Assembly: GCA_934646865.1 (NCBI GenBank)
Contig: CAKUEU010000023.1
Span: 1 to 26,538 of the forward strand
Source: an uncultured Collinsella sp.
Lineage (GTDB): Bacteria > Actinomycetota > Coriobacteriia > Coriobacteriales > Coriobacteriaceae
Length of the DNA stretch: 26,538 nucleotides
Direction: 5' to 3'
A model generated the notes under the pieces. The model saw only the letters and a program-made list of their open reading frames with translations. It did no database searches and was not told the origin of the DNA. How positions within the stretch are numbered: position 1 is the first letter of the stretch; every line of letters starts with the position of its first letter. Positions 22,234 to 26,538 of this stretch are shown piece by piece. The position numbers were made by a program, and so were the translations under genes.

Positions 22234-23166
22234 ATGCAAGACAAAGAGCAGATGCAGAACGGGGTCAGTGAGACCGGGGCCCCGGGCCTCTCCGCCAACC
22301 GTCACGCCCGTCGCGCACGCGCCTACATCGCGCTCGTCATGGTAGTGCTCGCCGCCACCTTGGGCGCTGCGACCTATGCGTGGTTCACCAGCAACATGAA
22401 GGTCAATACCAACTCCGTGAGCGTGCACAGCGACACGTCAAAACTGGTGTTGGAGCTGGGCAACGCTGATACTGGCAACTGGTCTCAGCAGGGCGATGCC
22501 TCCTTGTCATCCAACGCGAGCGACAGCGTGACGCTCTATCCGGTCTCGACCTTTGACCTCAACGGCTTTGCGGCCTGTGCGCAAAACAACGCCGCCGGCG
22601 ATGCCACGGTGTTTGAGCAGGCAAAAGACGACGGCTCCTCCTATTATCACGGTTGGATCGACCTGCGCCCCAGCATCTCGGGCACGGGTGCCAGCAAGGC
22701 CAAAGGCAAGGTCAACCTGTACTTGGCCGAGTCGCTGGTCCCCCAGGGCGCCGATGCCGAGCTGCTGCGTGCGGCACGCGTGGGTATCAAGATTTCGAGC
22801 GGCGGCCAGGTTCTTGCCACCGATATCTTTGAGCTCGATAGCTCCGACAGTGGCCATCGCGGCGAGCACCCGACGACCGCTCCCGCCGGCCTTGCCGGCT
22901 ACACCGATGGCATGCTCCTGGGCTGGCAAAATGGCCAGCTGGCCTGTGGCTCCAATGTGACGCAGGACCCGGCTGCCTTTACCCTGGACACGAGCGAGAC
23001 GGCGACGCGGCCGCAAAACTCGCTCGCCACGCTGGCGCTGGGCCAGACCTATCGCCTGGACATCTATTACTACATCGAGGGCACTGACCCCGATAGCGCC
23101 GACTATCTCTATCAGGATCTGGGCACTTTGCACCTGGCCCTCTTTGCGACCTTGGACGGTGAGTAG
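22234..23166 (+). CDS. Secreted fibre-family protein 3 (SipW-type signal, cysteine-free terminal motif)
   Basis: 310 residues with a longer cytoplasmic N-terminus (1-30), a hydrophobic helix (31-47) ending ATYAWF (46-51), LYPVSTFDLNGF in the middle and YYYIEGTDPDS (278-288) near the end. In this paralogue both cysteines of the terminal motif are replaced (Thr, Ser). The start ATG at 22234 has GGGGGCGAG upstream; an earlier start would overlap the previous gene. Two bases separate its stop from the next start codon, so translation is probably coupled. Confidence 0.82.
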   Translation: MQDKEQMQNGVSETGAPGLSANRHARRARAYIALVMVVLAATLGAATYAWFTSNMKVNTNSVSVHSDTSKLVLELGNADTGNWSQQGDASLSSNASDSVTLYPVSTFDLNGFAACAQNNAAGDATVFEQAKDDGSSYYHGWIDLRPSISGTGASKAKGKVNLYLAESLVPQGADAELLRAARVGIKISSGGQVLATDIFELDSSDSGHRGEHPTTAPAGLAGYTDGMLLGWQNGQLACGSNVTQDPAAFTLDTSETATRPQNSLATLALGQTYRLDIYYYIEGTDPDSADYLYQDLGTLHLALFATLDGE

Positions 23167-23168
23167 CA

Positions 23169-23954
23169 ATGACGCACAAGCAGCCCGCCGCCACCGGCCA
23201 GCCCGCCGCCGCCCCCGCCGACACCGACCTGCGCCGCAAGCTCACCACCACTGTGGTCCTGGTCCTGTTTGCCCTGGTAACGATAGCCATGGCAACCTTC
23301 GCCTGGTTCTCCATCGCCGATAGCGCCAAGACCCGCATGCTCATGATCGATGCCAACGCCGACGGCTCGCTGCGCTTTGACCTGGATGAGCACGCCGCCT
23401 TTGACGAGTACGTCCACAGCCTGGGCTTCGACCAGATCTCGGCGCGCATCGCCAGCGAAAAAGGCGTGGACATCGATGCCTCCAAGCTCAAGCCCGTCAC
23501 CACGAGCGACTACCAGACTTTCTCCTTTGAGGACGGCACCGCCGCCGACCCCGCCACCGGCGCGTACTTGGAGTTCACGCTGCACTTTATGAGCAGCGCG
23601 GACGTGCGCGTGCGCTTGACCGGCCAGGACGGTGACGGCGGAGCGTCCGGCACGCGGTTTAGCTCGGACACCCAAGGCATGGCAAGCGCCATGCGCATGA
23701 GCTTTACCGCCGACGGTCAGACCTGGGTCTACAACCCCAACGGGGGCGGCGGCTCGTCCGGCTCGGCCACGGTCTTCGGTCTCGACTCGGGTGCGGCAAC
23801 CGCTGCCAGCGACATGTTCGACCTGATAGCCGATACGGATAAGCCGGTAACCGTTCGCATATGGCTCGAGGGAACGGACCCAAATTGCACTAATATGCTA
23901 AAGGGAGCTAATTATTCAGTCTCGATGCGCTTTGAGGGCATTGAGGAGCAATAG
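23169..23954 (+). CDS. Secreted fibre-family protein 4 (SipW-type signal)
   Basis: 261 residues; Ala/Pro-rich N-terminus (1-20), hydrophobic helix (26-42) ending ATFAWF (42-47), a diverged middle motif LKPVTTSDYQTF, and VRIWLEGTDPNC (229-240). It is the most diverged of the four: the post-signal region is acidic and helical (HAAFDEYVHSLGFDQ), which could be an assembly or capping element. A glycine-rich loop (GGGGSSGS) lies near residue 195. A GC-rich palindrome (23962-23973) in the 60-base gap before the peptidase gene may lower read-through and set subunit-to-peptidase ratio. Confidence 0.82.
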   Translation: MTHKQPAATGQPAAAPADTDLRRKLTTTVVLVLFALVTIAMATFAWFSIADSAKTRMLMIDANADGSLRFDLDEHAAFDEYVHSLGFDQISARIASEKGVDIDASKLKPVTTSDYQTFSFEDGTAADPATGAYLEFTLHFMSSADVRVRLTGQDGDGGASGTRFSSDTQGMASAMRMSFTADGQTWVYNPNGGGGSSGSATVFGLDSGAATAASDMFDLIADTDKPVTVRIWLEGTDPNCTNMLKGANYSVSMRFEGIEEQ

Positions 23955-24014
23955 ATACACACGGCGGCCGCCGGGCCGCACACGACCTAAACGGATACGG
24001 TAGTAAGGGACCTC

Positions 24015-24767
24015 ATGCAATCTGTCAAAAAAGTCGCATCCATCGTGCTGAGCGTCGTCATGTGGATCATCATCCTGGTGGCGGCCCTGTATGCATTCAC
24101 TACGCTCGCTACGCGCGAGGACGGCAGCGTTTCCAACATCGCGGGTTTTACGCCGCTTACCGTGCAGTCCGACTCCATGGCGCCTACGTTTAACAAAGGC
24201 GACCTCATCGTCATTCAAAAATGCGACACCTCCAAGCTCGAGGTGGGCGACATCGTGACGTTCCACACCATCATCGACAACGAGTATGCGCTCAACACGC
24301 ACCGCATCGCCGCGATCGACGAGGTCAACGGCATGCGCAGCTTTACCACCAAGGGCGACAACAACGACGTGGCCGATGCGCACATCATCAGCGACGGCGA
24401 CATCGTGGGTAAGTACCTGTTTGCGCTGCCGCAGATGGGCAAGGTCATGGACTTCCTGTCCAGCTCCGTGGGCTTCCTCGTCGTGATCGTGCTGCCCATG
24501 CTGCTGTTCTTTATCTACCAGGTGTACCACCTCATCGTGGTGGGCATGAACCTTAAGCGCGCCATGGCCGAGGAGGACCGTCTGGCCGCCGCGGCTGCCA
24601 TTGTGGATGCCGAGGGCGCCGGCACTGCAACCGCCACCGTCACGGCCGATAACGCCGCCGAGCAGCTCGCCCAGGCCGAGGCCAAGCTGGAGGAAGCCCG
24701 TCGTCTTAAGGCCGAGGCCGAGGCGGCGATGAACGCGAGCAAGCAGGAGGGCAGCGACGGTGAGTGA
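24015..24767 (+). CDS. sipW: Signal peptidase I, SipW (ER-type Ser/His)
   Basis: The 250-residue membrane protein has an N-terminal helix (8-30), the catalytic serine in QSDSMAPTF (S54), a histidine in LNTHRI (H96) in place of the lysine of ordinary bacterial enzymes, TKGDNND (112-118), and a second helix (about 150-177). A Ser/His pair is the mark of SipW/ER-type peptidases, which in Bacillus cleave TasA and TapA. The four genes just upstream encode the expected substrates. The C-terminus is longer than in Bacillus SipW: about 70 residues of Ala/Glu/Lys-rich coiled-coil type (180-250), facing the cytoplasm in the usual topology. AAGGGA precedes the ATG. The stop overlaps the next start by eight bases. 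Confidence 0.93.
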   Translation: MQSVKKVASIVLSVVMWIIILVAALYAFTTLATREDGSVSNIAGFTPLTVQSDSMAPTFNKGDLIVIQKCDTSKLEVGDIVTFHTIIDNEYALNTHRIAAIDEVNGMRSFTTKGDNNDVADAHIISDGDIVGKYLFALPQMGKVMDFLSSSVGFLVVIVLPMLLFFIYQVYHLIVVGMNLKRAMAEEDRLAAAAAIVDAEGAGTATATVTADNAAEQLAQAEAKLEEARRLKAEAEAAMNASKQEGSDGE

Positions 24768-26460
24768 GTTTCTGGGGTTTGCCTGGGAGCTGCTGGCAAA
24801 GGTTGTCTACAACGTCGTTGCTGTCGTGAGCTCCATCCTCAACCTGCTGGTATTTGGCTGGGTTGAGTACTTCAACATCTTTATGACCTACTTCACCACG
24901 TTCGACGTGGTGGGCAAGATCGGCGCGGTCATCCTGTTTGCCATGCTCATTGCGGTTCCCGTGCTGATCGTGGCCATCCTGGTGCATCGCTATCGCATCA
25001 ACCGCCGCCTGCATCGCGACGACACGTCCAACAAGGCGCTCTACCGCGAGATCGGTCGCCTCAACAAACAGGTGCTCGACCTCATGGACGAAAAGAACAA
25101 GCTGCTCGCGCTCAAGGTCAACGCCATGGGCGGCACCAAGCAGATTCCGTACGTGGGCGCTTCGGCCCTGGCCGACGACCACCTGCCCACGGTGGGTAAC
25201 GTCGTGGGCGCCGCCGCGGGTGCGGGCGCACCGGCATCGGGCGAAGGCGTCACGGCTGCCGTCGTGTCGGGCAGCGCATCGCTCGCGCTCGACGGCGCGG
25301 GCGTCAAGGATGCCGCGGCCGCCATGGCCAAGGCCACCGTCGAGGCCAAGACCCTTGCCGAGGAAAAAGAGATCGCGCAGGCCAACCGCTTCCCCAAGCT
25401 TTCGCTCGTGGACCTCAAGTATCGCGACTGGGAATCGCCGGTCTACGACGACGCCATCTCGCTTGAGGACTTTGTCGACAGCTTCCGCGCATTCGCCTGC
25501 AGCCAGATGAAGCTCTACTACACGCCCGAGATCATCCGTCGCTTTGTGGCCGGCATGGCCGCCTCCAAGCTGCTGATCCTGGAGGGCATCTCGGGTACCG
25601 GTAAGACCTCGCTGCCCTACAGCTTTAGCCGCTACCTGGACAACCCCGCGACCATCGTGTCGGTGCAGCCGAGCTTCCGCGACCGCACCGAGGTGCTCGG
25701 CTACTTTAACGAGTTCTCCAAGCGCTTTAACGAGACCGAGTTCCTCCGCGCCGTGTACGAGGCCGGCCTGCGTCAGGACCCGTCCATGATTGTGCTCGAC
25801 GAGATGAACCTCGCCCGCGTGGAGTACTACTTTGCCGAGATCCTTTCGGTGCTCGAGATGCCCAGCCACGACGAGTGGGTGCTCGACCTGGTCCCCACCC
25901 AGTGGGCCGCCGACCCCAAGGCGCTGCACGACGGCAAGCTCACCATCCCCGACAGCTTGTGGTTTATCGGCACGGCCAACAACGACGATTCCACCTTTAC
26001 CATCACCGACAAGGTGTACGACCGCGCGATCCCTATCGAGCTCAACGAGCGTGCCGACGCATTTGAGTGCGAGCCGCACGAGCGCGTGCACGTGACGGCC
26101 GACCATCTGCAGTACCTGTTCCAGAAGGCCAAGGTCGAGTACGTGATTGACGACGAGCTGCTGCAGAAGATGCACAAGCTTGACCAGTACCTGCAGACCC
26201 GCTTTAAGCTGGCGTTCGGCAACCGTATCATCAAGCAGATGTACGACTTTATCCCCGTGTACGTGGCATGCGGCGGCACCGAGCTGGGCGGCATGGACTA
26301 CATCATCGCCCGCAAGGTGCTCAAGAAGTTTGAGTCCATGAACGTGAGCTTTGTGCGCGACGAGATGAAGGGCCTGATCGAGTACATCGAGAAGACCTTT
26401 GGCGAGGGCGGCCTGCCCGATTCCGTCATGTACCTGCAGCGGATCCAGAACTTCTACTAA
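24760..26460 (+). CDS. Membrane-anchored McrB/MoxR-like AAA+ ATPase
   Basis: 566 residues. Two membrane helices (about 12-35 and 52-75) precede a basic, coiled-coil region (80-120), a low-complexity Ala/Gly linker (145-195) and an AAA_5-type ATPase domain (250-450). Motifs are Walker A GISGTGKT (276-283), Walker B MIVLDEMN (343-350), a sensor-like GTANNDDST (404-412) and DRA (421-423). This ATPase type includes McrB and MoxR, which remodel or assemble partner proteins. GTG start at 24760 overlaps sipW. Membrane anchoring and operon position suggest a role in assembly or export of the secreted subunits, not DNA restriction; this is inference. Confidence 0.85.
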   Translation: MSEFLGFAWELLAKVVYNVVAVVSSILNLLVFGWVEYFNIFMTYFTTFDVVGKIGAVILFAMLIAVPVLIVAILVHRYRINRRLHRDDTSNKALYREIGRLNKQVLDLMDEKNKLLALKVNAMGGTKQIPYVGASALADDHLPTVGNVVGAAAGAGAPASGEGVTAAVVSGSASLALDGAGVKDAAAAMAKATVEAKTLAEEKEIAQANRFPKLSLVDLKYRDWESPVYDDAISLEDFVDSFRAFACSQMKLYYTPEIIRRFVAGMAASKLLILEGISGTGKTSLPYSFSRYLDNPATIVSVQPSFRDRTEVLGYFNEFSKRFNETEFLRAVYEAGLRQDPSMIVLDEMNLARVEYYFAEILSVLEMPSHDEWVLDLVPTQWAADPKALHDGKLTIPDSLWFIGTANNDDSTFTITDKVYDRAIPIELNERADAFECEPHERVHVTADHLQYLFQKAKVEYVIDDELLQKMHKLDQYLQTRFKLAFGNRIIKQMYDFIPVYVACGGTELGGMDYIIARKVLKKFESMNVSFVRDEMKGLIEYIEKTFGEGGLPDSVMYLQRIQNFY

Positions 26461-26475
26461 TCTATGGAGTAACCC

Positions 26476-26538
26476 ATGTCCGAGACCATTCAGGACCTCT
26501 ATACCAGCTTCTCCGAGCAGATGGAGCCCATCCAGGAG
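26476..26538 (+). CDS. Start of downstream gene in the fibre operon (partial)
   Basis: The first 21 codons are in the window (MSETIQDLYTSFSEQMEPIQE). GGAG precedes the ATG at 26476, 15 bases after the ATPase stop, so it is in the same operon. McrB/MoxR-like ATPases are usually followed by a partner such as a VWA-domain, DUF58 or DUF2357/McrC-like protein, but the fragment is too short to assign. Confidence 0.6.
   Translation, partial: MSETIQDLYTSFSEQMEPIQE

Noticed and set aside
20886..22298. 470-residue antisense frame in the fibre operon
   Set aside because: Composition shadow spanning two real genes with SipW-type signals; no family features.
24706..26175. 489-residue antisense frame opposite the AAA+ ATPase
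   Set aside because: The plus strand has intact Walker A and B motifs; the minus frame has no recognisable domain.

Overview
The window looks like chromosomal DNA of a moderately high-GC, anaerobic, gut-type actinobacterium, most likely of the Coriobacteriia and close to Collinsella. This is inferred from GC-rich codon use with strong GGAGG-type ribosome sites, a PTS/GH4 alpha-glucoside operon, DUF5710 and AbiEi-like proteins, and the style of the intergenic repeats. No 16S gene or other decisive marker is present.

Left part (1-11650): the 3' end of metA; an AbiEi/Vsr-fold protein lying between two direct copies of a repeat element; 5-formyltetrahydrofolate cyclo-ligase; a 1014-residue M16C metallopeptidase; then a sugar operon made of a PTS EIICB transporter and a GH4 6-phospho-alpha-glucosidase, followed by a small membrane protein and two translationally coupled RpiR-type regulators on the other strand. 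Gaps here are rich in repeats: four copies of a structured element with 20-bp units at alternating 22/29-bp spacing, a tandem 81-bp hairpin pair, and REP-like hairpins touching the fthC-type ribosome site.

Middle part (11650-20330): a PilZ protein coupled to a membrane protein whose ectodomain carries the signature of the fibre-like family described below; a hypothetical gene; a stand-alone secreted member of that family with its own terminator; then an accessory stretch with an HNH endonuclease, a small zinc-ribbon ORF, an N-terminally truncated DUF4143 gene behind three evenly spaced palindromes, a DUF5710 protein, and a second Vsr-fold protein. After that come a 190-bp imperfect inverted repeat and tRNA-Val(GAC) with a clear promoter and terminator.

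Right part (20487-26538): the most interesting locus. Four consecutive genes encode secreted, divergent paralogues, each with a SipW-type signal segment (hydrophobic stretch ending in [AV]T[FY]AW[FY]), a central P[VI][ST]T motif and a C-terminal [WY].EG.D..[CS] motif. They are followed in the same operon by a SipW-type signal peptidase with a Ser/His dyad, a membrane-anchored McrB/MoxR-like AAA+ ATPase, and the start of a further gene. By analogy with tapA-sipW-tasA of Bacillus, this looks like a surface-fibre or adhesin export system, but with several subunits and a dedicated membrane AAA+ ATPase that the Bacillus system lacks. Two more members of the family (12325, 14306), one next to a PilZ protein, suggest a dispersed multi-subunit system possibly linked to c-di-GMP. 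The system assignment is inference; the shared motifs and gene order are read directly from the sequence.
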